From Thauera butanivorans NBRC 103042 (lineage in GTDB: Bacteria; Pseudomonadota; Gammaproteobacteria; Burkholderiales; Rhodocyclaceae): a stretch of 64,000 bases of DNA. The first letter of the stretch is position 1; each line of letters starts with the position of its first letter. Of the stretch, positions 45,331-52,954 are shown one piece after another. A program made the position numbers and the translations under genes. The DNA lies in the NCBI RefSeq assembly GCF_001591165.1, contig NZ_BCUG01000022.1, positions 1 to 64,000 on the forward strand, given 5' to 3'. Below the pieces are notes generated by a model. That model made no database searches. It saw only the letters and a program-made list of their open reading frames with translations, and was not told the DNA's origin.

Positions 45331-46094
45331 TCGCCGAGACCCTCGTGCTGCATGCCAGCGACTTCATCGAATGGGTGGACGCCAGCGGCCCGCAGGCCGT
45401 CGCGCGCCGCACGCTGCCGGCGCAGGACCTCGACGTGCGCCTCACCCAGGCGCCGCCGGATCTGAAGCTGATCCACAAGACGGCCGGCACCGTGCTGTGG
45501 CGGCGGGAACCCGAGGGAATGCGCCTGGTGATCGATGGCGAGGCAGGGCCGGCCGAGCTGGCCCCGCCCGACGAGGCGCTGTACCCGCTCGCCGGCGAGG
45601 TGCGCGACCGCGCCGGAATCTTCCTGCCGCGGCGCTTCGCGTTCGACGCCGGAAGGCGCGAAGGGCGCCGCCTGGGGCTGTTCCGCTCGCCGCTGGGGAC
45701 GCGCTTCGGGCGAGCCGGCGGCCTGTACGGGCGCACGCTGCGCGAAGACGGCACGCCGGTGCCGTGGGTACTGCTGACATTGCGCGTGGCCCCGCCGCTC
45801 GCCGAACCGCTCGACTTCATCGCGCAGAGCGACGCGCACGGCGAGTTCCGCCTGTCGCTGGAGCGCCTGCCCTCGCTGACCAGGGATGCGCCGGCAGAAA
45901 CCTACCCCGCCACGCTGACGCTGCGTGCCGCCGCCGATGGCACGGATCCCGACACGCTGCCCGCCGCGCAGGTACGCGGCACGGGCAGCGGCAACGCCGC
46001 ATTCAAGACCGAACTCACGGTGGACCTTGCGCCGGGGCGCATCGCCACCCTTGCCAGCCCGGGACGGGATGCCCTCGTCCTGCGGCTTCCCTGA
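45327..46094 (+). CDS. Unassigned contractile-injection-locus protein, 255 aa
   Basis: Not recognised as a named family. It starts at an ATGA overlap with the DUF4255 gene, so its product is made with the cap protein. The N-terminal half has basic patches (GIFLPRRFAFDAGRREGRRL). The second half resembles a carboxypeptidase-regulatory-like beta-sandwich: GLYGRTLREDGTPVPWVLLT, then SDAHGEFRLSLERLP. Such domains usually mediate protein contacts. No signal peptide or membrane segment. A cap-associated or sheath-terminator accessory is a reasonable guess from position only. Confidence 0.6.
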   Translation: MIAETLVLHASDFIEWVDASGPQAVARRTLPAQDLDVRLTQAPPDLKLIHKTAGTVLWRREPEGMRLVIDGEAGPAELAPPDEALYPLAGEVRDRAGIFLPRRFAFDAGRREGRRLGLFRSPLGTRFGRAGGLYGRTLREDGTPVPWVLLTLRVAPPLAEPLDFIAQSDAHGEFRLSLERLPSLTRDAPAETYPATLTLRAAADGTDPDTLPAAQVRGTGSGNAAFKTELTVDLAPGRIATLASPGRDALVLRLP

Positions 46095-46132
46095 ACGCCC
46101 GACAAGCGCAACGCCCGCGAAGGAGAAGCGAC

Positions 46133-47869
46133 ATGCCCGAGTACCTTGCACCTGGCGTCTTCGTCGAGGAGACGAGTTTCCGCAACAAGTCCATCGAGGG
46201 CGTCGGCACCAGCGTCGCGGCGCTGGTCGGGCCGACCCGCAGCGGCCCGCTGCGCGGCCTGCCGGAAGTGCTGACCAGCTATGCGGAGTTCGAGCGCATC
46301 TACGGCGACGCGCAGGATCTGGCCATCGGCACGGCTGGCGCCGCGGTGCCCAACTACACCGCGCATGCGGCGCGGGCCTTCTTCGACAACGGCGGCAAGC
46401 AGCTTTTCGTCGTGCGCGTGGCGGCCGACGGAACCCAGCCCAGGGCCGCAAGCACCCGGCAGAACGCGGATGACACGGAGGATGTCGACGACACCGAAAC
46501 CCCCGAACCTCCCGAACCTCCCGAGAACCCTGAGCCTCCCGAGCCGCCCGAAGACGCGGAGGACACCGACGACGCGGAAAGCGCGGCAGGCATCGTGAGC
46601 TTCTTCAGCCGCTTCCCCGGCAAGGCCGGCGAATACACGCTGGAGCTGCGCTGGCGCGACGCCGCCCTGCGCCACTTCGATCTGGACGTGCGCAGCGGCG
46701 GCAAGGACGGCGAAGTCATATACACCTACGGGGAACTGTCCATCGCCGCTGACGGCCCCGGCAGTCTTGCCGCGGCTCTTCCGGCCGAGCCCGAGCGCCG
46801 AGCCGAAGCGCTGAGTTCGCCGATCGCAGCCTCCATCGAGCCGACGGACGCAAGCGAGGAACAGATCCGGAGCGCCTTGATCGCGCTGTGCGATTCTGCC
46901 GCCATCACCCCCCCGGCCAATTCGCTCGATGGCCCACGCTACCTGATCACCCTCGCAGGCGGTTCGGACGGCGGCGAGCCCACGGCCATCGACTACGCCG
47001 GCAAGACCGACGAAGTCAGGGGCAGCACCGGCCTGAAGGCGCTCGAAGACATCGAGGACGTGTCCATCGTCATGACGCCCGCCGCGGCCGCCTCCCCCGA
47101 GGACGTGCACAAGGCCGTCGTGCTGGAAGTGCAGAAGCATTGCCGCCGCATGCGCTATCGCATCGGCGTCGTCGATTCGCGCAAGGACCAGAGCATCGGC
47201 GAAGTGCGCGCCTTCGCCGGCAACTTCGACGACTCCCGCCTCGCCCTCTACTACCCCTGGGTCGTCACCCCCAACCCGGCTCCTGATCCGGCCGGCACGC
47301 GGCGCGACATCGCCGTGCCGCCTTCGGGCTTCATCGCCGGCATCTACTCGCGCACCGACGTGGACCGCGGCGTGCACAAGGCGCCGGCCAACGAGGTCGT
47401 GCTCGGCGCGCTGCGCTTCGACCAGCAGATCAACGCCTTCCAGCAGGAGCTGCTCAACCCCAACGGCATCAACGTGCTGCGCTCCTTCGCCGGGCGCGGC
47501 CACCGCGTGTGGGGCGGGCGCACGCTGGCCAGCGATCCCGAATGGAAGTACGTGAATGTGCGGCGCTACTTCCTCTACCTGGAACGCTCGATCGAGAAAT
47601 CCACCCAGTGGGCCGTGTTCGAGCCGAACGGCGAGGCGCTGTGGGCCAACATCCGCTCCAGCGTCGAGGACTTCCTGTTCTCCGAATGGCGCAACGGCCG
47701 GCTGCTCGGCGGCACGCCCAAGGAAGCCTATTTCGTGCGCTGCGACCGCTCGACGATGACGCAGAACGACATCGACAACGGCCGCATGGTGTGCCTCGTC
47801 GGCGTCGCCGCGCTGAAGCCCGCCGAATTCGTGATCTTCCGCATCGGCCAGAAGACCGCCGACGCCTGA
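46133..47869 (+). CDS. Contractile sheath protein with an acidic Pro/Glu insertion
   Basis: A 578-aa phage tail sheath family protein. It begins MPEYLAPGVFVEETSFRNKS, the classical sheath start with the extended strand that links neighbouring subunits, followed by GVGTSVAALVGPTRSGPL. The C-terminal domain keeps the WGGRTL and VNVRRYFLYLERSIEKSTQW motifs and the final strand PAEFVIFRIGQ. Between residues 112 and 150 is a low-complexity stretch of Asp, Glu, Thr and Pro (TPEPPEPPENPEPPEPPEDA) inserted before the middle domain. The ATG has AAGGAGAAG upstream. Polymerises around the tube and contracts to drive it. Confidence 0.93.
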   Translation: MPEYLAPGVFVEETSFRNKSIEGVGTSVAALVGPTRSGPLRGLPEVLTSYAEFERIYGDAQDLAIGTAGAAVPNYTAHAARAFFDNGGKQLFVVRVAADGTQPRAASTRQNADDTEDVDDTETPEPPEPPENPEPPEPPEDAEDTDDAESAAGIVSFFSRFPGKAGEYTLELRWRDAALRHFDLDVRSGGKDGEVIYTYGELSIAADGPGSLAAALPAEPERRAEALSSPIAASIEPTDASEEQIRSALIALCDSAAITPPANSLDGPRYLITLAGGSDGGEPTAIDYAGKTDEVRGSTGLKALEDIEDVSIVMTPAAAASPEDVHKAVVLEVQKHCRRMRYRIGVVDSRKDQSIGEVRAFAGNFDDSRLALYYPWVVTPNPAPDPAGTRRDIAVPPSGFIAGIYSRTDVDRGVHKAPANEVVLGALRFDQQINAFQQELLNPNGINVLRSFAGRGHRVWGGRTLASDPEWKYVNVRRYFLYLERSIEKSTQWAVFEPNGEALWANIRSSVEDFLFSEWRNGRLLGGTPKEAYFVRCDRSTMTQNDIDNGRMVCLVGVAALKPAEFVIFRIGQKTADA

Positions 47870-47887
47870 AAACCGGAGAACAGAGTC

Positions 47888-48346
47888 ATGGCCACTTTCC
47901 GTGAAACCCCCTACTCGGCGTTCAATTTCCTCGTCGATCTCGAACCCGGCCAGGGCAGCGAGGTGCGCGCCGGCTTCTCCGAAGTGTCGGGCCTCAATGC
48001 CGAAGTCACGATCGCCGAATACCGCGCCGGCAACGACCGCGTGAACTACGTGCGCAAGGTGCCGGGCATCCACAAGGCCGGCGACGTCACCCTCAAGCGC
48101 GGCGTGATCGGCGCGCAGAACCTCTACGAGTGGCTGGAGCTGGGCCGTACCGGGAAGATTTCCGAAGCCAAGCGCGACATCGCCATCAAGCTGCAGTCCG
48201 AGGACCGCAGCGAAACCGTGCTGACCTGGAAGCTGCGCGGCGCGATCCCGATCAAATGGACAGGGCCGACGCTGACCGCCAAGGGCGGCGGCGACGTCGC
48301 CATCGAGGAACTGGTGCTGTCGGTCGAGACCATCGAACAGGAATGA
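47888..48346 (+). CDS. Inner tube protein 1
   Basis: A 152-aa phage tail tube protein (T4 gp19/Hcp-like). Hallmarks: PYSAFNFLVDLEPG, AGFSEVSGLNAEV, KVPGIHKAGDVTLKRGVIG, and the end GGGDVAIEELVLSVETIE. It should form the hexameric rings of the tube inside the sheath. It follows the sheath gene by 18 bp with CCGGAGAACAG as ribosome binding site. The stronger similarity to major tube proteins (Pvc1/Pvc5 type) makes it the likely main tube subunit. Confidence 0.92.
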   Translation: MATFRETPYSAFNFLVDLEPGQGSEVRAGFSEVSGLNAEVTIAEYRAGNDRVNYVRKVPGIHKAGDVTLKRGVIGAQNLYEWLELGRTGKISEAKRDIAIKLQSEDRSETVLTWKLRGAIPIKWTGPTLTAKGGGDVAIEELVLSVETIEQE

Positions 48347-48350
48347 AGCC

Positions 48351-49961
48351 GTGCTGCTCGCCGACCGCCGCATCGAACTGGACGCCCGCCCCGAACCGGG
48401 GCGGCTCGCGCCCGTCGAAGTCGTGATGATCGGCCACTGCCCGTCGCCCGACGGCGGCGCGCAGTGGCAGCGGCTCGCGCGCGACGCCGTCGTGCTGGCG
48501 GACATCGAGGCGCTGGGCTTCGCCAGGCAGGTCGAGCGGCTGCGCCAGCTCTTCGACGAACCGGAACTGGCCGCTGCGGACGATGCCGACCTGCTCGCGC
48601 TGTACCGGCTGCCGATCCCGATCCGCTCGCTCGGCCATTTCCAGGCCCTGTTCCCGTTCGCCTTCGATACCGGCACCGGCTATCGCAGCACCCTTGCCGG
48701 GCGCACGGCCTGGCTGCCGCTGGCGGTGCAGGACTTCTTCGCCGGCGGCGGCCCCAGCAATGCCGATGCCGGCATACCCGACACCCGCACGCTGTGGATC
48801 ATCCGCGTGCCCGAGCGCGACGGCATCCACGCCTTCCTGCCGCGCCCCGGCGCCGACCTGGCCGGGCCGGACACGCTGGGCGCCTTCGAGCACGCGCTGC
48901 TGGTGCCGCGCGCCGGCATCGTCGCGCTGCCCGACCTGGAACGCCTGCTGGTGCCCGCCGCGCTGCCCGACGTGCCGCGCCTGCGGCTCGCCAATCCCGC
49001 CCCCGTGTTCCTGCCCTGCGGCACCGAGATCGACGACACCCACCGCGAACGCCGCAACCCGGACGAGATGCCGGCCGCGGGCGAAACCGCCGACGCCTAC
49101 CGGATCGTCGCCGGCATCGCGCGCACGCTGGCGCGGCTGCGGCCGGACCTGCAGTGCCTGCTCGCGCTGCCGCTCGACTCGCGGCCCGAGGACGAACTGC
49201 CCGCGCCTGCGGCCGCATTCCTCGATCGGCTGCGCGGCAGGCCCGCCCCCGACGCGACGGACGACGAGAACGTGAAAGACGGCGCGGAGTTCCGCCGGCT
49301 GCGCCACCTGCAGTTCGTCTGGCCCTATCTGCGCGGCGACGACCGCGCACTCGGTTCGCCCTGCGGGCTCGTCGCCGGCATGCAGGCGCGCGTCGCCCAG
49401 CGCTTCGGCGCCTGGCGCTCGATCGGCGGACGCCCGCTGCCCGGCATGCTGCAGCCCTGGCCGCCGGTCACGCAGCAGCGCGCGGCCGATCTGCGGGACG
49501 ACCCGGGCGTCACGGTGCTGCTGATGCGCGCCGGAAAACTGCAGGTGGACGACGAAGCGCTGTGCGCGCCCTGCCTGCCCGCTGCCGACCTCGACCGCAT
49601 GAACGCCGCCACCCGCGCCCTGGGCCACTGGTACTCGGCCGAGGCGATGCGCTTCATGGGCTGGCTGCGGCGCGAACTGCGCACGCTGGGCGAACGGCTG
49701 GCGTTCGACGTCGATCCGCGCGATCCGCGGGTGGAGATCGCGCTGCACGCCTTCTTCGGCCGGCTGCATGCGGCCGGCGCGCTGCGCGGCGCGAGCCCAG
49801 AGGACGCCTGCCGCATCCGGCAACTGCCGCAGGCCGAATCGACGCTCGCGTTCGAGATCGAAGCCGCCCTCGCCTATCCGCTGGACCGGATACGCATCAC
49901 CTTCCTGCAGGACCGCCACGCCAGCGGGGCGGACACACGCATCGAGGCGCTCGATGGCTGA
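48351..49961 (+). CDS. Second sheath-like protein
   Basis: A 536-aa protein starting with GTG four bp after the tube gene. It has sheath architecture but is far diverged: VEVVMIGHCPSPDG stands where the sheath has its first strand, SLGHFQALFPF and AWLPLAVQDFF match the sheath's early domain, and ALGHWYSAEAMRFMGWLRRE plus FEIEAALAYPLDRIRITF match the C-terminal helix and last strand. It lacks the extended N-terminal linker strand and the WGGRT motif. It is therefore more likely a sheath terminator or baseplate-sheath adaptor than a bulk subunit. Cysteines at about residues 224, 276, 338 and 404 are unusual for a sheath. Confidence 0.72.
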   Translation: MLLADRRIELDARPEPGRLAPVEVVMIGHCPSPDGGAQWQRLARDAVVLADIEALGFARQVERLRQLFDEPELAAADDADLLALYRLPIPIRSLGHFQALFPFAFDTGTGYRSTLAGRTAWLPLAVQDFFAGGGPSNADAGIPDTRTLWIIRVPERDGIHAFLPRPGADLAGPDTLGAFEHALLVPRAGIVALPDLERLLVPAALPDVPRLRLANPAPVFLPCGTEIDDTHRERRNPDEMPAAGETADAYRIVAGIARTLARLRPDLQCLLALPLDSRPEDELPAPAAAFLDRLRGRPAPDATDDENVKDGAEFRRLRHLQFVWPYLRGDDRALGSPCGLVAGMQARVAQRFGAWRSIGGRPLPGMLQPWPPVTQQRAADLRDDPGVTVLLMRAGKLQVDDEALCAPCLPAADLDRMNAATRALGHWYSAEAMRFMGWLRRELRTLGERLAFDVDPRDPRVEIALHAFFGRLHAAGALRGASPEDACRIRQLPQAESTLAFEIEAALAYPLDRIRITFLQDRHASGADTRIEALDG

Positions 49962-50415
49962 GCATGCCGAATTCATCCCTTTCCGCTTCCACGTCGCGCT
50001 GTACGACGGCGAGGGCGGCAGCCTGCTGTGCGAAGGCGCCTTCAGCGAAGTCAGCGGGCTGGAAGCGACGATGGCGCCGAAGGCACTGAAGGAAGGCGGG
50101 CGCAACTGGGGCGAAGTGCAGCTCGCCGGCCCGACGACCTTCGCCCCCATCGTCCTCAAGCGCGGCATCACCGCGGTCGCCGACCTGTGGCGCTGGTTCG
50201 ACGTCTCCACCCGGCAGGCCAACCACGCGCTGCGCATGAACGGCACCATCGACGTGTTCCACCCCGAAAGGCCGGACGCGCCGCTGCTGCGCTGGCGCAT
50301 CACCAACGCGCTGCCGACCAGGTTCAAGGGCCCGGATCTCTCCTCGACCGCCAGCCAGGTCGCCATCGAGGAGCTGCAGCTCGTGCATGAAGGCCTGGAA
50401 CTGGAACACGTCTGA
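49954..50415 (+). CDS. Inner tube protein 2 (tube initiator candidate)
   Basis: A 153-aa phage tail tube family protein: PFRFHVALYDGEGG, GAFSEVSGLEATMAPKALKE, GPTTFAPIVLKRGITAVADL and QVAIEELQLVHEGLELE. Its ATG lies inside the end of the second sheath gene (8-bp overlap). Contractile systems often encode a diverged tube protein that starts the tube on the hub (Pvc5/gp54-like role); its place just before the hub genes fits that. Distinct from tube 1 by the R-N-W-G-E-V loop. Confidence 0.88.
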   Translation: MAEHAEFIPFRFHVALYDGEGGSLLCEGAFSEVSGLEATMAPKALKEGGRNWGEVQLAGPTTFAPIVLKRGITAVADLWRWFDVSTRQANHALRMNGTIDVFHPERPDAPLLRWRITNALPTRFKGPDLSSTASQVAIEELQLVHEGLELEHV

Positions 50416-50426
50416 GGAGACCGCCC

Positions 50427-51116
50427 ATGCCCGCCATGCAGATCGCCCGCGCCAAGCTGATCCCGATGAACGGCGATCAGGTCGAGACCGACGAGAGCAA
50501 GCACATCGACGTGCAGTTCAACCCGGCGACGCTGCGCGTGACGCTGTCGAACACGCTGAAGGCCGACAACAAGGGCGGCAGCGGCGCGGCGGCGCAGTAT
50601 GTGGACAAGAGCGAATCCACGCTCGCGGTGGAACTGGTGTTCGACACCAGCGTCACCGCCGCACTGGGCACGGACAAGCGCGAGACGGTGGCCGCCAACA
50701 CCGATGTCCGCACGCTCACCAAGCGCATCGCCGAAGCCTTCATGAAACCGCAGGATGCCGAATCGGAGCGCCCCAAGGCGCCCACGCGCTGCCGCTTCCA
50801 GTGGGGCAGCTTCCAGTTCACCGGCATGCTGTCGAGCTATTCCGAGACGCTCGACTTCTTCGCCCCGGAAGGCATTCCGCTGCGCGCGACGCTGGCGCTG
50901 ACCTTCAAGGAAGACCGCTACCAGTTCGCGCTCGACCCGTCGGTGCAGGCCGCCGCCCGTCCCGGCTTCGCGGCCGGCGGCCAGAGCGCCGCGGGCGCGG
51001 CGCAAGCGGCCGGACGGAACCCGCGCGACTGGCGCGGCGTGGCCGACCTCAACGCCCTCGACAACCCGCGCTTCGCATCGCCGGGCGCGCTGCTGATTCC
51101 ATTCGGAGGCCAATGA
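50427..51116 (+). CDS. CIS tube/hub-linking protein (Pvc7/Afp7-type N-terminal domain)
   Basis: A 229-aa protein of the CIS_tube type. The conserved patch ESKHIDVQFNPATLRVTLSN and the later EGIPLRATLALTFKE are typical of this adaptor, which lies between the tube initiator and the hub. Full-length Pvc7 proteins usually carry a C-terminal LysM domain; here the last 45 residues (Ala/Gly-rich, RNPRDWRGVADLNALDNPRF, then ALLIPFGG) show the short post-LysM-like tail, and a canonical LysM is not obvious. The stop overlaps the next start (ATGA). Confidence 0.82.
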   Translation: MPAMQIARAKLIPMNGDQVETDESKHIDVQFNPATLRVTLSNTLKADNKGGSGAAAQYVDKSESTLAVELVFDTSVTAALGTDKRETVAANTDVRTLTKRIAEAFMKPQDAESERPKAPTRCRFQWGSFQFTGMLSSYSETLDFFAPEGIPLRATLALTFKEDRYQFALDPSVQAAARPGFAAGGQSAAGAAQAAGRNPRDWRGVADLNALDNPRFASPGALLIPFGGQ

Positions 51117-51280
51117 TGCCGGTGATCATCGACGAGTTGCTGGCCGAGATCCAGCCCGAACCCAGCCCCGCGCAGGGTACGGGCGCCGACGCCCGCCCGC
51201 CCGAAGGCCAGCCGGGCGAAACGCTGTTCGATCTGCTCGCCATCGCGCGCGAGCGGGAGGCCCGCCTTGTCATCGACTGA
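51113..51280 (+). CDS. DUF5908-type small protein
   Basis: A 55-aa protein, MMPVIIDELLAEIQPEPSPA at the start, acidic and without membrane segments. Small proteins that begin M-P-I/V-x-I-x-E-L are classified as DUF5908 and occur between the CIS tube and hub genes in other injection loci. It overlaps both neighbours (4 bp with the previous gene, 14 bp with the next). Function unknown; it could help hub folding. Confidence 0.72.
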   Translation: MMPVIIDELLAEIQPEPSPAQGTGADARPPEGQPGETLFDLLAIAREREARLVID

Positions 51281-52316
51281 TGCCGCCCTCGTCAGCGCCC
51301 GTCCGCGCCTCAGCATCGACGGCAGCGTGCTCGCCGCGCTGGGCCAGGCGGCGGCCGCGCTGTCGGTGCGTCTGCCGGCCAGCGGCATGGCGAGCGCCGA
51401 GCTGCGGCTGATCAACTGGCTGCCGAACAGCGGCGGCACGGCGGATTTCGGCTTCCAGTACCTGCGCCTGGGCAGCCGGCTGGACATCGTGCTCGGCGAG
51501 ACCGCGCGCAGCGCCATCTTCTCCGGCGACATCACCGCGCTGGAAGAGCGCTACGGCGACGGCGCGCCCCAGCTCGTGATCCTCGCCGAGGACGCCCTGC
51601 ACAAGCTCGCGCGCAGCCGCGCCAGCCGCGTGTTCGAGAACCAGGGCCTGGACGCGGTCGTGCGCGCGATCGCCAGCGATGCCGGCCTGCAGGCCGACGT
51701 CAGCATCGACGCCGGCAGCGCCGACTGGCTGCAGCACAACGAAAGCCATCTCGCCTTCCTGCTGCGCATGCTGGGGCCGCACGACATTCCGCTGCGCCTG
51801 CAGGACGGCCGCCTGCGCGCGCGCGCCGAAGAGGCCGACGCCAGCCCGGTGCATCTCGACCCCGGCACCAACGCCCGCCGCGTCCGCATCATCGCCGACC
51901 TCAACCGCCAGCCGCGCGAAGTGCTGGCCGACGGCTACAACCTGGCCGACGATGCCGCGGCCAGCGGCAGCAGTGCCGCGCTCGCCCCCGCGCCCTCCGG
52001 CCGCACCGCCGCGGCGACGCTGGCCGAGCTCGGCTGGGACGGCCGCTCGCCGCGCGCCCACCCTTTCCCGCGCTCGCAGGCCGAGGCCGATTCCCTCGCC
52101 CGCGGCGCCTTCCGCCGCGACGCCCAACGCTTCCTGCACGGCGAGATCGTGTGCACCGGCACGCCGGAACTGCGTGCCGGGCGCGAAGTGGAGCTGGCCG
52201 GCGTGTCGCCGCGGCTGGCCGGCCGCTACCGCGTCACCGAATGCTGGCACCACTTCGACAACACCCAGGGCCTGTCCACCCGGCTGCGCGTCGAACGTCC
52301 GGACTGGAATCCATGA
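51267..52316 (+). CDS. Baseplate hub protein (gp27/VgrG N-terminal-like, phage late control D family)
   Basis: A 349-aa hub protein. It uses a TTG start (residues after it: SSTDAALVSARPRLSIDG) with GGGAGG eight bases upstream, inside the previous gene. Family motifs are ITALEERYGDGAPQLVILAED, HKLARSRASRVFENQ and WLQHNESHLAFLLRMLG, as in phage GPD/VgrG proteins. Residues 235-250 are an Ala/Ser/Pro linker. In Afp/PVC the hub and spike are one polypeptide (Pvc8); here they are two genes joined by an ATGA overlap at 52313. Confidence 0.88.
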   Translation: MSSTDAALVSARPRLSIDGSVLAALGQAAAALSVRLPASGMASAELRLINWLPNSGGTADFGFQYLRLGSRLDIVLGETARSAIFSGDITALEERYGDGAPQLVILAEDALHKLARSRASRVFENQGLDAVVRAIASDAGLQADVSIDAGSADWLQHNESHLAFLLRMLGPHDIPLRLQDGRLRARAEEADASPVHLDPGTNARRVRIIADLNRQPREVLADGYNLADDAAASGSSAALAPAPSGRTAAATLAELGWDGRSPRAHPFPRSQAEADSLARGAFRRDAQRFLHGEIVCTGTPELRAGREVELAGVSPRLAGRYRVTECWHHFDNTQGLSTRLRVERPDWNP

Positions 52317-52954
52317 GCACACATCACAGCCCCGGCTCCCTGCACGAGCTGCACCTCGGTGTGGTGCTCGACAACGCCGATCCGGAACAGCGCGGCCGCG
52401 TCAAGCTGCGCCTGCCGGCAAGCGGCCTGGAAACCTGGGCGGCGGTGATGGTGCCGGGCGCCGGCAGCGGCTACGGCGTCAGCCTGCTACCGCGCGTGGA
52501 CGAACAGGTCGTCGTCGCCTTCGTCAGCCCGGACCTGCCCATCGTGCTCGGAGCGGTGTGGAGCGGCGGCGGCAGCCAGCCGGGCGATGCCGAGCCGGTG
52601 GAAGAACGCTACTTCATCCAGAGCCCGGCCGGCATCAAGGTGCTGCTGGACGACCAGGAACCCAGGGTCCGCATCGAAACGCCGGCCGGCAACCACCTCA
52701 CGATCACCGACCAGGGCGGCGGCAAGGTCACGGTCGAGCAAGGCGGCGAAAAGGTCGAGATGTCGCCCGGCAGCATCAAGGTGAGCAGCGCCGGCGAGGT
52801 CAAGATCGAGGCCGCGCAGCTCACGGTGTCGGCCGGCATGGTCAAGGTCGATGCCGGGCTGAGCAAGTTTTCCGGTGTCGTGCAGTGCGACACCCTGATC
52901 AGCAACTCGGTGGTGTCGGCGAGCTACACGCCGGGAGCGGGGAACATATGGTGA
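52313..52954 (+). CDS. Spike protein (gp5/baseplate assembly protein V, OB-fold plus beta-helix)
   Basis: A 213-aa protein. Residues 10-95 are an OB-fold domain (LHLGVVLDNADPEQRGRVKL, then LPRVDEQVVVAFV and PIVLGAVW). The C-terminal half has regular short strands (GGKVTVEQGGEKVEMSPGSI, then VKIEAAQLTVSAGMVKVDA), a trimeric beta-helix needle like the VgrG/gp5 tip. There is no lysozyme domain. It ends with NIW; a PAAR tip gene is not adjacent. Forms the piercing trimer under the hub. Confidence 0.92.
   Translation: MSTHHSPGSLHELHLGVVLDNADPEQRGRVKLRLPASGLETWAAVMVPGAGSGYGVSLLPRVDEQVVVAFVSPDLPIVLGAVWSGGGSQPGDAEPVEERYFIQSPAGIKVLLDDQEPRVRIETPAGNHLTITDQGGGKVTVEQGGEKVEMSPGSIKVSSAGEVKIEAAQLTVSAGMVKVDAGLSKFSGVVQCDTLISNSVVSASYTPGAGNIW

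Noticed and set aside
45902..51113. Two long minus-strand frames (924 and 953 codons) under the sheath and tube genes
   Set aside because: They mirror the coding strand, lack ribosome binding sites and would overlap seven convincing genes.
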